Shown here: piece by piece, positions 16,235-24,541 of the stretch
Layout of the letters: each line of letters starts with the position of its first letter
Numbering within the stretch: the first letter of the stretch is position 1
Assembly (NCBI RefSeq): GCF_052065835.1
Contig: NZ_JBQHTG010000001.1
Span: forward strand, 248,001-312,000
DNA length: 64,000 bases
From: Laedolimicola sp934402125
GTDB taxonomy: Bacteria; Bacillota; Clostridia; Lachnospirales; Lachnospiraceae
Reading direction: 5' to 3'
Made by a program: the position numbers and the translations under genes
Notes under the pieces: model-generated
Told to the model about the DNA's origin: nothing
Databases searched by the model: none
Seen by the model: the letters and a program-made list of their open reading frames with translations, nothing else

Positions 16235-17596
16235 CTAATCTTCCTTTTCCTGTTCTGCTTTTTCCTGATTTCTCGGGAAAAACGCCATCTTCGGGTATCG
16301 GTATCCATTTTCTTCCAGCTGTTCCTCCTGGACCATCACCCGGTAGGGACTGTTGCGCCGCACCGCCAGGTCATAGGCCAGAATCAGCTTTTCAAAATCC
16401 TCTTCGCTATGAAGCTTCAGGCGGCTGGTCTCCAGCACTCCGTCCTCCATCCGGGCATCGATGAAATCCTCGATTTCTTTTCTGGTAAACCGGTGGCGGA
16501 TCTGGTTCAGCTTCAGGATCTCCTCCCGGGACATCTCCGCCGGCTTCTCTTCCTCGGTCAGATCGTCCTCGAACCGCCTTCTTCTCCGCTGCCGGTACAG
16601 AGGCTGCTCATGCAGCACGGAAAATCCGGTAAGCTGCATCCGCTCCGCCACTTCCGCCAGCTTTTTCTCCTGCTCCTCCTGCCCCTGTTCGGCTCCCAGC
16701 CGGTTCAGAAGCTGTACCAGCAGGCCGTGGCGCTCGGTCTCGTCGCTTAAGAGATAATTCAGGCGGCTGACGGTGGCCCGGATATACTTGCTGTGCTCCC
16801 GGTCCATATTGGCGATCCGGTGCTCGATGTCGTCGAAGCCCCGCTCGATCTGATCCACCAGATCCAGCATCTCCGCTTCCTTTTCGCCGGTCAGCTCCGG
16901 CTCCTCCCGGAGCCTTTGCAGACACCGTTTGATATCCATTTTATAGATATAGAAATTATCGCTGGTCTTCAGAATATGGTATTTCTGCTGGACCGCCGTC
17001 TCCACAAAGCCGTCCAGGTGCTCCTTTAACAGATTCTTATAGTTCTTCTGCTCCAGCAGGCGTCCGAAAAACTTATCCATATTGTGAAGCATATCCTGCA
17101 GGGCCTTATTCAGCTTTTTCGTATTGACCAGTGCCGTCCGCAGCATGGACAGGTTCTTGCGCCTGTCGTTTTTAAAGGAAAAGAGGGTCGCGTACACATT
17201 CTGGATATAAACCCCCGTCTCTTCAATCTGCTCATGGACCAGACGGTCGAAGGCGTCTATGAGAACCGCCGCGTAATCGGGAATCACGATATGGACCGTC
17301 ATGGTGGTGTAATCCTCCACCCGGCGCAGCCATTTGTGGCGCAGAAGCCAGTTCAGGATCCGTCCCGGCAGGGCGCTGCGCTCTTCCTCCTCCGTCTCGT
17401 CCTCCTCCCGCTCAAAATGGGAGACCGACTCCCGGCACATATCTGTCAGAATCTGGAAGCACGCCTCTTTGCTCAGAAAATAATTGTTGTATTGGTATTC
17501 GTCATTGATGGCCAGCAGAGCCTCGATGTATACGTCCCGGTTCCCCGACCGGAACAAACTCCAGAACTCTGGGGGGATCTCATATAAAAACTGCAC
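16235..17596 (-). CDS. jetA: Wadjet JetA / MksF-like kleisin (DUF5716)
   Basis: 453 residues starting at a GTG at 17596 (then QFLYEIPPEFWSLFRSGNRD), with AAGGAG 8-9 nt upstream. A longer frame to 17677 overlaps the tetR gene and has no ribosome site. The sequence matches the JetA type with DUF5716: a winged-helix N-terminus, a helical middle region (residues 150-330) and a C-terminal winged helix with EEILKLNQIRHRFTRKEIEDF. It is the kleisin-like subunit linking the JetC heads. Confidence 0.87.
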   Translation of the reverse strand: MQFLYEIPPEFWSLFRSGNRDVYIEALLAINDEYQYNNYFLSKEACFQILTDMCRESVSHFEREEDETEEEERSALPGRILNWLLRHKWLRRVEDYTTMTVHIVIPDYAAVLIDAFDRLVHEQIEETGVYIQNVYATLFSFKNDRRKNLSMLRTALVNTKKLNKALQDMLHNMDKFFGRLLEQKNYKNLLKEHLDGFVETAVQQKYHILKTSDNFYIYKMDIKRCLQRLREEPELTGEKEAEMLDLVDQIERGFDDIEHRIANMDREHSKYIRATVSRLNYLLSDETERHGLLVQLLNRLGAEQGQEEQEKKLAEVAERMQLTGFSVLHEQPLYRQRRRRRFEDDLTEEEKPAEMSREEILKLNQIRHRFTRKEIEDFIDARMEDGVLETSRLKLHSEEDFEKLILAYDLAVRRNSPYRVMVQEEQLEENGYRYPKMAFFPRNQEKAEQEKED

Positions 17597-17610
17597 GTGG
17601 TTTCTCCTTT

Positions 17611-18135
17611 TCAGAGCTGGGAGGTGATCTGGTCCGCGATCATTTCCACAGGCTCCCTCTTTCCGTTTTTCTCCCACTGAATAAAGACGTTCAGCAGGGC
17701 CCCTCCGTAGAAATAGAGCTCATAGGGGGGAATTTTGTAATGGGGCATAATCCGCTTGATCAGGTAGTCGTTCATGGCGTCCTGCACGATATAGTGAAGT
17801 CGGGCGTCCACCAGCTTCAGGATAAACGTCCCATAGCGGTCGAAGTACCGGAGGGCGTGGATAATGCTGCTCCTGTCATGGAAGCGTCCCACCTTTTCCT
17901 CCCGGCATTCCCGGATATAATCCGCTACAATCTCGTGGAAGAAGTCCGTCAGTGCTTCCTCCTTGGTGTCGTAATAATGGTAAAAGGTGACCCGGGATAC
18001 TCCGGCCCGCTTTACGATATCCGACACCTTGATTTTATCGTATTCCTTTTTGTCCATCAGGGCAAAAACCGCCTCACCGATACACATGCGGGTGAAACGG
18101 GTGCGTTTATTGTGATTCTGGGAAAATAAATTCAA
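17611..18135 (-). CDS. TetR/AcrR family regulator, first gene of the jet operon
   Basis: 174 residues. The N-terminal HTH reads IKVSDIVKRAGVSRVTFYHYYDTKEEAL, and the C-terminal domain resembles TetR_C-type regulators of Firmicutes. The start is a TTG at 18135 (MNLFSQNHNKRTRFTR) with AGGAG 9-10 nt upstream. It ends 14 bp before jetA. A palindrome beside its promoter (18167-18204) is a likely operator, so it probably represses its own operon. Confidence 0.85.
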   Translation of the reverse strand: MNLFSQNHNKRTRFTRMCIGEAVFALMDKKEYDKIKVSDIVKRAGVSRVTFYHYYDTKEEALTDFFHEIVADYIRECREEKVGRFHDRSSIIHALRYFDRYGTFILKLVDARLHYIVQDAMNDYLIKRIMPHYKIPPYELYFYGGALLNVFIQWEKNGKREPVEMIADQITSQL

Positions 18136-18166
18136 AATGAGCTCTCCTGTATTTCTTCCACTAAAA

Positions 18167-18211
18167 AAATCTGTATATGCAGTTATTTCTGCACATACAG
18201 ATTTTATTATA
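18167..18211 (-). promoter_or_regulatory. Promoter and palindrome before tetR-jetABC, also a terminator for the fab operon
   Basis: An extended -10, TGCTATAAT, ends at 18206. Directly downstream lie two 16-nt arms, AAATCTGTATRTGCAG (18167-18182 and 18189-18204), pairing with one G:T. Each arm holds a near-palindromic 12-mer, CTGYATATRCAG. On the minus strand the stem is followed by TTTTTT, so it can also end transcription from the fatty acid operon. Operator use by the TetR protein is inference. Confidence 0.6.
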
Positions 18212-18226
18212 GCACAAATCCGGCGT

Positions 18227-19282
18227 TTAGGAAAGCAGGGAATCCACCACTTCCTGTACGGTTTCCAGCCGCTCTGCCTTCCAGGCGTCTGCGCCGCAAA
18301 AGAGAAGGCCGTTCTCCGTATCGCCCTTGACCGCGTTTATAAGAGCCTCAGTGATACAGTAGGGAATTTCCGCAGGCTTACAGCCCCGGATACAGCCCCG
18401 GCACCGCCTGGGAGGTATCTTCTCCCCGCCCATCACCCGGTCTGCAAAGGTGTTCCGAAGGGCCCGGCCCGGCATCCCTACCGGACTTTTGATCAGCATG
18501 ACGTCCTCCCTGCGTGCGTTCAGATAAGCCTGCTTGTAGCGGTCGTCCGCGTCGCACTCCTCTGTAGTCACGAAACGGCTGGCCACCTGAATGGCGTCCG
18601 CGCCCAGGGCAAAGGCCTGATCCGCCTTCGTCCGGTCGCTGATCCCGCCGCCTAAGACCACTGGAATCTTTCTGGCAAAGCGTTCCTCGTATTTCCGCAG
18701 CTTCCCCAGAATCTTCTTTACTTCCCCGCGGTAGGCTTCCCCGTCGAAGCTCGCCAGCTGCTCCCGGGTAAAGCCCAGATGGCCTCCGGCCTTTGGCCCC
18801 TCAATTACGAGGAAATCCGGTACCCGGCTCCATTTCCGGGCCCAGTACTTGAGGATCACAGCTGCCGACTTCTCCGTGGAGACGATGACGCCCAGCTTCA
18901 CCGGACTTCCGGCTGCGTATTCCGGCAGATCCACCGGCAGGCCCGCGCCGGATACGATAAAATCCGCGCCGCACTTCACCGCCTTCTTCACATAGTCCGC
19001 GTAACGCTGCATGGCCACCATGATATTGAAGCCAACCACGCCGCCTCCGGCAATTGTTCTGGCCTTCTTAAGCTCCTTCTCCATGGCCCGCAGATTGGCC
19101 TCCAGGGTGTTCGTATCAAAATCCGGCTCCCGAAAACCGATCTGGGCCGCCGAGATCGCCCCGGCTCCTCCTGCGGCCGCTACGGATCCCGCCAAGCCGC
19201 CCAGACTGACGCCTATGCCCATTCCTCCCTGGAAAATGGGTCTTCGAAGGGTCAGATCGCCGATTTGTAATGTTCTCTCCAT
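18227..19282 (-). CDS. Nitronate monooxygenase / FabK-like flavoprotein
   Basis: 351-residue TIM-barrel flavoprotein: MERTLQIGDLTLRRPIFQGGMG at the start, VIEGPKAGGHLG with the catalytic-region histidine, and GADAIQVASRFVTTEECDAD. It has a C-terminal cysteine cluster (CRGCIRGCKPAEIPYC) not seen in classical FabK. It closes the fatty acid operon right after accDA. It may be a 2-nitropropane dioxygenase/nitronate monooxygenase or a second enoyl-ACP reductase-like enzyme; the true FabK is upstream at 26186. Confidence 0.8.
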   Translation of the reverse strand: MERTLQIGDLTLRRPIFQGGMGIGVSLGGLAGSVAAAGGAGAISAAQIGFREPDFDTNTLEANLRAMEKELKKARTIAGGGVVGFNIMVAMQRYADYVKKAVKCGADFIVSGAGLPVDLPEYAAGSPVKLGVIVSTEKSAAVILKYWARKWSRVPDFLVIEGPKAGGHLGFTREQLASFDGEAYRGEVKKILGKLRKYEERFARKIPVVLGGGISDRTKADQAFALGADAIQVASRFVTTEECDADDRYKQAYLNARREDVMLIKSPVGMPGRALRNTFADRVMGGEKIPPRRCRGCIRGCKPAEIPYCITEALINAVKGDTENGLLFCGADAWKAERLETVQEVVDSLLS

Positions 19283-19283
19283 C

Positions 19284-20996
19284 TTACTCTCTTTTCAATT
19301 CCTTTTCTTGATGATCCAGGGTTCCCATATTCCGGAACCGATCGTATCGGTGGGCCGCCAGCTCCGGGCCGGTCAGCTTCCCGTAATGCTCCAGAAACTC
19401 TGCCAGCTTCTTCTCCAGAGGCCCGGTCACCCGGTAGAGGTTCTCCTCCGTGAAATGCTCCGGCTCTCGGAACACCTGCTCCACGACGCCCCCCGCCTTC
19501 AGATCCGCGGCCGTCAGCCGCATACAGTCCGCCGCGTGTCTGGCTCTCTTGCTGTCCTTCCAGAGGATGCTTGCGAAGCCCTCCGGGGACAGGATGGAAT
19601 ATACAGAATTTTCCAGCATCCAGACTTCATTTCCCACCGCCAGGGCCAGCGCGCCGCCGCTGCCGCCCTCGCCGATGATCACCGTCAGCACCGGGACCTG
19701 CAGACCAGACATCTCATAGATATTCCGGGCAATGGCCTCGCCCTGACCCCGCTCCTCTGCCTCGATACCGCAGGCTGCGCCCGGGGTATCCACAAAGCAG
19801 ATGACCGGACGGCTGAATTTCTCCGCCTGGCGCATAAGCCTTAAGGCCTTCCGGTAGCCGTCCGGGGAGCACATGCCGAAATTGCAGTCCTTTTCCTGGG
19901 AAATGACCGTCACCGGACGCCCCCGGAAGCTTCCGATTCCGCCGAGAACCACCCCGTCATCCGCAAACAGCCGGTCTCCGTGAAGCTCATAGAAATGCTC
20001 AAACATAGCTTCGATATAGGCGTGTCCCCGGGGCCGCTTTTTATCCCTGGATAAGAGCACCCGCTCCCAGGCTGTCCGCTCTGCACCCGGCTTGTCCTTC
20101 ATCGCACGGCCTGCTCCGGACGCCGTGCTTTCTTTCTCTGCGCCATGCTCAGGCCTTTCATGAAGCTTAAGCAGGTCGCTTAAGGTCTTTTTCAACTCCC
20201 CGCGCTCCACAATCCGGTCTACGAAGCCATGCTCAAGCAGGAATTCCGCCCGCTGAAAGCCCTTGGGAAGCTTCTGCCCTGTGGTCTGCTCGATAACCCG
20301 GGGGCCTGCAAAGCCCACGAGGGCTCCCGGCTCCGCCAGAATGATATCGCCCTCCATGGCAAAGCTGGCCGTCACCCCGCCGGTGGTGGGGTCGGTGAGC
20401 ACGGTGATATAGAGAAGCCCCGCGTCCGAATGACGCTTCAGGGCCGCGCTGGTCTTCGCCATCTGCATCAGGGACAGAATGCCCTCCTGCATCCGCGCTC
20501 CGCCGGAGCAGGTAAACAGAATGAGCGGCAGGCCAAGATCCGTCGCCCGCTCTGCGGCCCGGGTGATTTTCTCTCCCACGGCCTCGCCCATGCTTGCCAT
20601 GAGAAATCGGCCGTCCATAACGCCTAAGACCGCTTCCCGGCCGCCAATCCGGCACTTTCCGGTGACAACTGCCTCCCGAAGCCGGGTTTTCAAGCGGGCA
20701 GCCGCCAGCTTTTCCCCATAGCCCTCGTACTCCAGCGGATTGCCGCCCACCAGATCCGGATCCCATTCCTCGAAGCTCTCCGGGTCGGCCACACGGTCGA
20801 TCCGCTCCCAGGCCGGTACCCGGAAATAGCCCCTGCATCTGGGACATATATAATAGCCCTCTCTTACGTCCTCCGCCACGATAGCGCCGCCGCACATGTT
20901 ACACCGGGCCAGCAGGCCCTCCGGTACCTCCGGACGCCGGACGCTGCCGCTGAAGATTCGTTTTTTCGTCTTTTTAAATACATGATCCAGATTCAT
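19284..20996 (-). CDS. accDA: Acetyl-CoA carboxylase carboxyltransferase, fused beta and alpha subunits
   Basis: 570 residues. Residues 1-285 are AccD, with a zinc ribbon (Cys32, Cys35, Cys51, Cys54) and the carboxyltransferase motif FTCSGGARMQEG. A short linker around residues 290-300 leads to AccA (about 300-570), with LHGDRLFADD, FVDTPGAACG and GEGGSGGALALA. It transfers CO2 from carboxybiotin to acetyl-CoA to make malonyl-CoA. Bacteria usually have two separate genes; a single chain fixes their ratio at 1:1. Confidence 0.93.
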   Translation of the reverse strand: MNLDHVFKKTKKRIFSGSVRRPEVPEGLLARCNMCGGAIVAEDVREGYYICPRCRGYFRVPAWERIDRVADPESFEEWDPDLVGGNPLEYEGYGEKLAAARLKTRLREAVVTGKCRIGGREAVLGVMDGRFLMASMGEAVGEKITRAAERATDLGLPLILFTCSGGARMQEGILSLMQMAKTSAALKRHSDAGLLYITVLTDPTTGGVTASFAMEGDIILAEPGALVGFAGPRVIEQTTGQKLPKGFQRAEFLLEHGFVDRIVERGELKKTLSDLLKLHERPEHGAEKESTASGAGRAMKDKPGAERTAWERVLLSRDKKRPRGHAYIEAMFEHFYELHGDRLFADDGVVLGGIGSFRGRPVTVISQEKDCNFGMCSPDGYRKALRLMRQAEKFSRPVICFVDTPGAACGIEAEERGQGEAIARNIYEMSGLQVPVLTVIIGEGGSGGALALAVGNEVWMLENSVYSILSPEGFASILWKDSKRARHAADCMRLTAADLKAGGVVEQVFREPEHFTEENLYRVTGPLEKKLAEFLEHYGKLTGPELAAHRYDRFRNMGTLDHQEKELKRE

Positions 20997-21027
20997 ATGA
21001 ATACGTCTGCTCCTCTATCTCCTTAAC

Positions 21028-22377
21028 CTATGAATACTTCTGTTCCCGTTGGTTGATGAACTCAATATCCACATTTCCCTTCCGGAAATCCTCGTCCTCC
21101 AGGATTCCGTACTGGTAATTCACATTGGTGTCCACGCCCTCGATGATGACCTCCCCCAGGGCGCTCTCCATCTTCCGGATCGCCTCGCCCCTGGTTCTGG
21201 CCCAGACACTGATTTTCGCGATCATGGAATCGTAATAGGGCGGAATCGTATAGCCGCTGTAGATAGCGGAATCGATCCGGATGCCCTTGCCGCCGGGCAG
21301 ATGGAGTCCTGTCACCGTACCCGGGCAGGGACGGAAATTCTCCTCCGGCTTCTCCGCATTGATACGCACCTCGATGGAATGGCCGCTCACCTGCACCTGA
21401 TCCTGGGTGATCCCAAGCCTTTTTCCCGAAGCGATCCGAAGCTGCTCCTTGATGAGATCGATCCCGGTGATCCACTCGGTCACCGGATGCTCCACCTGAA
21501 TCCGGGTATTCATCTCCATGAAATAAAAGTTTCCGTTTTTTTCCAGCAAGAACTCAATGGTTCCGGCGTTTACATAGCCTGCTGCCTTCGCGGCCCGCAC
21601 CGCCGTCTCGCCCATCTTCCGGCGCATTTTCTCGGAAAGGGCAGCGCTTGGCGCCTCTTCAATCATCTTCTGGTGATTCCGCTGAATGGAGCAGTCCCGC
21701 TCCCCCAGATGAATCACATTTCCAAAGCTGTCCGCCAGAATCTGAAATTCAATATGACGGGGATGGGTGATGAAATGCTCGATATACATGGAATCGTCGC
21801 CGAAGGCCTGACGGGACTCCGTCTGGGCCAGCAGAAAATTCTTCTCAAATTCCTCCGGATTTTCCGCCACGCGCATTCCCTTGCCGCCGCCGCCCAGAGC
21901 CGCCTTAATCATGACCGGATAGCCGATACGGGCCGCTTCCTCGGCGCCCTTTTTCGGATCAAAAACGGCTTCTTCAGTACCCGGAATCACCGGAACGCCC
22001 GCCGCCGTCATGGTATTACGGGCCTCCTGCTTATTGCCCAGTCTCGCAATCACGTCGGAGCCGGGGCCTACGAAGATAATCCCGCATTTCTCGCAGAGCT
22101 CCGCGAACCGGCTGTTCTCGGATAAGAGACCGAAGCCCGGATGGATAGCGTCCGCGCCAGAAATAATCGTGGCGCTGATGATTTTCTCCATGGACAGGTA
22201 GCTGTCCGCCAGAGACGCCGGGCCGATACAGATCGCCTCGTCCGCCAGCTTGGCGTGGAGCGCCTCCCGATCCGCCTCGGAATAGACGGCCACCGTCTCG
22301 ATTCCCATCTCCCGGCAGGCCCGGATGATACGCACCGCGATTTCCCCGCGGTTTGCCACAAGCACTTTCCTAATCAT
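21028..22377 (-). CDS. accC: Biotin carboxylase (AccC)
   Basis: 449 residues starting at 22377 (MIRKVLVANRGEIAVRI), with AAGGAG 6 nt upstream; a frame six codons longer has no ribosome site. ATP-grasp features are GGGGKGMR, the ERDCSIQRNHQK segment and EMNTRIQVEHPVTE. It carboxylates the biotin on AccB with ATP and bicarbonate. It lies 10 bp after fabZ. Confidence 0.95.
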   Translation of the reverse strand: MIRKVLVANRGEIAVRIIRACREMGIETVAVYSEADREALHAKLADEAICIGPASLADSYLSMEKIISATIISGADAIHPGFGLLSENSRFAELCEKCGIIFVGPGSDVIARLGNKQEARNTMTAAGVPVIPGTEEAVFDPKKGAEEAARIGYPVMIKAALGGGGKGMRVAENPEEFEKNFLLAQTESRQAFGDDSMYIEHFITHPRHIEFQILADSFGNVIHLGERDCSIQRNHQKMIEEAPSAALSEKMRRKMGETAVRAAKAAGYVNAGTIEFLLEKNGNFYFMEMNTRIQVEHPVTEWITGIDLIKEQLRIASGKRLGITQDQVQVSGHSIEVRINAEKPEENFRPCPGTVTGLHLPGGKGIRIDSAIYSGYTIPPYYDSMIAKISVWARTRGEAIRKMESALGEVIIEGVDTNVNYQYGILEDEDFRKGNVDIEFINQREQKYS

Positions 22378-22387
22378 ACGAAACTCC

Positions 22388-22816
22388 TTATCCAATCATA
22401 AAGGTCAGCTCCGCGCGGACCACGACCCGGCCGTCCACGCTGGCCACGGCCTCGCCTACACCCACCGGGCCCTTCCGCCGGATGATTCGGGTCTCCAGGC
22501 GAAGCTTGTCACCGGGAACCACCTTTCCCTTAAATTTACATTTATCAATGGCCCCGAAATACGCCGTTTTTCCCTGATTTTCCGGCAGGGACAGGATCGC
22601 CACCGCCCCTACCTGAGCCAAGGCCTCCACGGTCAGCACGCCCGGCATAACTGGCTCCTGGGGAAAATGACCTGCGAAAAAGTCCTCCCGGTAGCTGACG
22701 CATTTATAGCCTGTGGCGAATTCGCCGGGCTCGTAATCCTCGATGTAATCCACCAGCAGAAAGGGGTGGCGGTGGGGAATGATTTTTTTGATTTCATTAA
22801 TATCCAGATGTTTCAT
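22388..22816 (-). CDS. fabZ: 3-hydroxyacyl-ACP dehydratase (FabZ)
   Basis: 142 residues starting at 22816 (MKHLDINEIKKIIPHRHPFL). The hot-dog fold active site is HRHPFLLVD with the His, and HFPQEPVMPGVLTVEAL with the catalytic Glu. It dehydrates beta-hydroxyacyl-ACP. A longer frame to 22882 would overlap accB and lacks a ribosome site. Confidence 0.94.
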   Translation of the reverse strand: MKHLDINEIKKIIPHRHPFLLVDYIEDYEPGEFATGYKCVSYREDFFAGHFPQEPVMPGVLTVEALAQVGAVAILSLPENQGKTAYFGAIDKCKFKGKVVPGDKLRLETRIIRRKGPVGVGEAVASVDGRVVVRAELTFMIG

Positions 22817-22818
22817 TC

Positions 22819-23265
22819 CTACGCCTCCTCCACCAGAAACAGCGGCTGTCCGTACTCTACGGCCTCTGCGTTCTCTGCGCAAACCTTGCGGATTACGCCG
22901 TCGTAATCGCTGGTAATCTCATTCATCAGCTTCATGGCCTCTACGATACCGACCACCTGGCCCTTCTTTACCCAGTCTCCCGGCTTTACAAAGGGTTCCG
23001 CGTCCTCTGCCGGGGCGGTATAAAAGACGCCCACCAGAGGAGACGCGATTTTCTTCGTCTCTGCTTCCGGAGCTCCGCCTGCGGCTTCCGGACGCTCTGC
23101 CGCTTCCGCCTCTATCATCTCGACACTTCCGGTCTCCCGGCTCACCTGTATTTTCTGCTTCTTCTTTTCCAGCTTCAGCTTTATTCCGTTCTGCTCATAG
23201 ACAAAGCTGTCCAGGTTGGAACCGGAGACCCGGTCAATGAGCTGTAACATCTGATCAAATTCCAT
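22819..23265 (-). CDS. accB: Biotin carboxyl carrier protein (AccB) from the internal start
   Basis: 148 residues from the ATG at 23265, with AGGAGGAAAAAA directly before it. The N-terminal MEFDQMLQLIDRVSGSNLDS is typical of AccB N-termini. The linker is rich in Glu, Ala and Pro. The biotin attachment lysine is in VGIVEAMKLMNEI. It carries carboxybiotin between AccC and AccDA. It is in frame with fabF upstream, so it could also be the C-terminal part of a fused protein. Confidence 0.7.
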   Translation of the reverse strand: MEFDQMLQLIDRVSGSNLDSFVYEQNGIKLKLEKKKQKIQVSRETGSVEMIEAEAAERPEAAGGAPEAETKKIASPLVGVFYTAPAEDAEPFVKPGDWVKKGQVVGIVEAMKLMNEITSDYDGVIRKVCAENAEAVEYGQPLFLVEEA

Positions 23266-24513
23266 TTTTTTCCTCCTACCCTGGTACTTTCCGATGAGCA
23301 GGCAGGCGTTGTGGCCACCGAAGCCCAGCGAATTGGTGAGGGCATAATGAATCTCTTTTTCCACCGGAGCGCCGATGGCATAATTGAGATCGCACTCTTC
23401 GTCGGTTTCCCGGGTTCCCATGGTCTGATGGATATAATTTTCCTCCACCGCCTTAACGCAGACTACGAACTCCACGCCGCCTGCCGCGCCCAGAAGGTGT
23501 CCGATCATGGACTTGGTGGAATTCACCACCACCGAATCGGCCGCTGCTCCGAAAGCCGCCCGGATCGCCCGGGTCTCATAGAGATCGTTATGGTGGGTCG
23601 CCGTACCGTGGGCGTTGATATACTCCACCTGCTCCGGCTTCACGCCGCCCTCCTGCATGGCCAGCTCCATAGCCTTAGCCGCGCCGCTTCCGTCCTCACA
23701 GGGGGAAGTGATGTGGAAAGCGTCGCCGGTGGCTCCGTAGCCTGCCACCTCCGCGTAAATATGCGCGCCCCGCTTAAGGGCATGCCCAAGCTCCTCCAGA
23801 ACCACCACACCTGCGCCCTCGCCCAGCACAAAGCCGCTGCGATCCTTGTCAAAGGGAATGGACGCCCGGGCCGGGTCTGTCTCCGTCGTCAGGGCTGTCA
23901 GGGCCTGGAAGCCCGCCACGCCCGTGGGACAGATACAGCTCTCCGCGCCGCCTGCCAGCATAATATCCGCGTCGTCATACTGGATAGCCCGGAAGGCGTC
24001 GCCGATACAGTGGGTGCCGGAAGCACAGGCGGTCACCACATTGGTGCATTTGCCCCGAAGCCCCAGCTGAATGGAGATATTGCCTGCGGCCATATTGGAA
24101 ATCATCTTGGGCACCATCAGGGGATTGACCCGCTTTACATTGCCCTTCAGAATCTTTTCATACTCCGTCTCCACCGTCTCCAGGGAGCCGATCCCGGAGC
24201 CTACGATCACGCCGGCCCGGAACGGATCTTCCTTCTCCATGTCGAGTCCCGCGTCCGCAAAGGCCTCCTTTGCCGCCGCCACCGCGTACTGGACAAAGGG
24301 CTCCATCCGCTTCGCCGCCTTGGGATCTATCCGGTCTGCCGCCTTGAAATCCCGGACCTCAGCTGCCAGCTTTACCTTGTATTCCTCTGTATCAAAACGG
24401 GTAATCTCACCGATTCCTACCTTTCCCTCCCGGATTCCCTTCCAGAATTCCGGTACGGTATTTCCGATGGGGGTCACTGCGCCCAGTCCCGTTACAACCA
24501 CTCGTCTTTTCAT
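22819..24513 (-). CDS. fabF-accB: Open frame joining beta-ketoacyl-ACP synthase II (FabF) to biotin carboxyl carrier protein (AccB)
   Basis: 564 residues without a stop. Residues 1-413 are FabF, with catalytic Cys163 (TACASGTHC), NAHGTATHHND and IGHLLGAAGG. After LLIGKYQ comes GRRKK and then MEFDQMLQLIDRV, the normal start of an AccB. The AccB block carries an Ala/Glu/Pro-rich linker and the biotinyl domain with EAMKLM near the C-terminus. The junction contains a perfect AGGAGG 7 nt before the AccB ATG (23265), so AccB can also be made alone. The fusion may be real or may reflect a one- or two-base indel that removed the FabF stop (TAG is present in another frame, overlapping AGGAGG). Confidence 0.8.
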   Translation of the reverse strand: MKRRVVVTGLGAVTPIGNTVPEFWKGIREGKVGIGEITRFDTEEYKVKLAAEVRDFKAADRIDPKAAKRMEPFVQYAVAAAKEAFADAGLDMEKEDPFRAGVIVGSGIGSLETVETEYEKILKGNVKRVNPLMVPKMISNMAAGNISIQLGLRGKCTNVVTACASGTHCIGDAFRAIQYDDADIMLAGGAESCICPTGVAGFQALTALTTETDPARASIPFDKDRSGFVLGEGAGVVVLEELGHALKRGAHIYAEVAGYGATGDAFHITSPCEDGSGAAKAMELAMQEGGVKPEQVEYINAHGTATHHNDLYETRAIRAAFGAAADSVVVNSTKSMIGHLLGAAGGVEFVVCVKAVEENYIHQTMGTRETDEECDLNYAIGAPVEKEIHYALTNSLGFGGHNACLLIGKYQGRRKKMEFDQMLQLIDRVSGSNLDSFVYEQNGIKLKLEKKKQKIQVSRETGSVEMIEAEAAERPEAAGGAPEAETKKIASPLVGVFYTAPAEDAEPFVKPGDWVKKGQVVGIVEAMKLMNEITSDYDGVIRKVCAENAEAVEYGQPLFLVEEA

Positions 24514-24541
24514 TGATCCTGTACTCCTCTTGTCTGCCCTG

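Noticed and set aside
20233..20895. 220-codon alternative frame inside accDA
   Set aside because: Gly/Arg-rich shadow in GC-rich DNA over a well-conserved enzyme.
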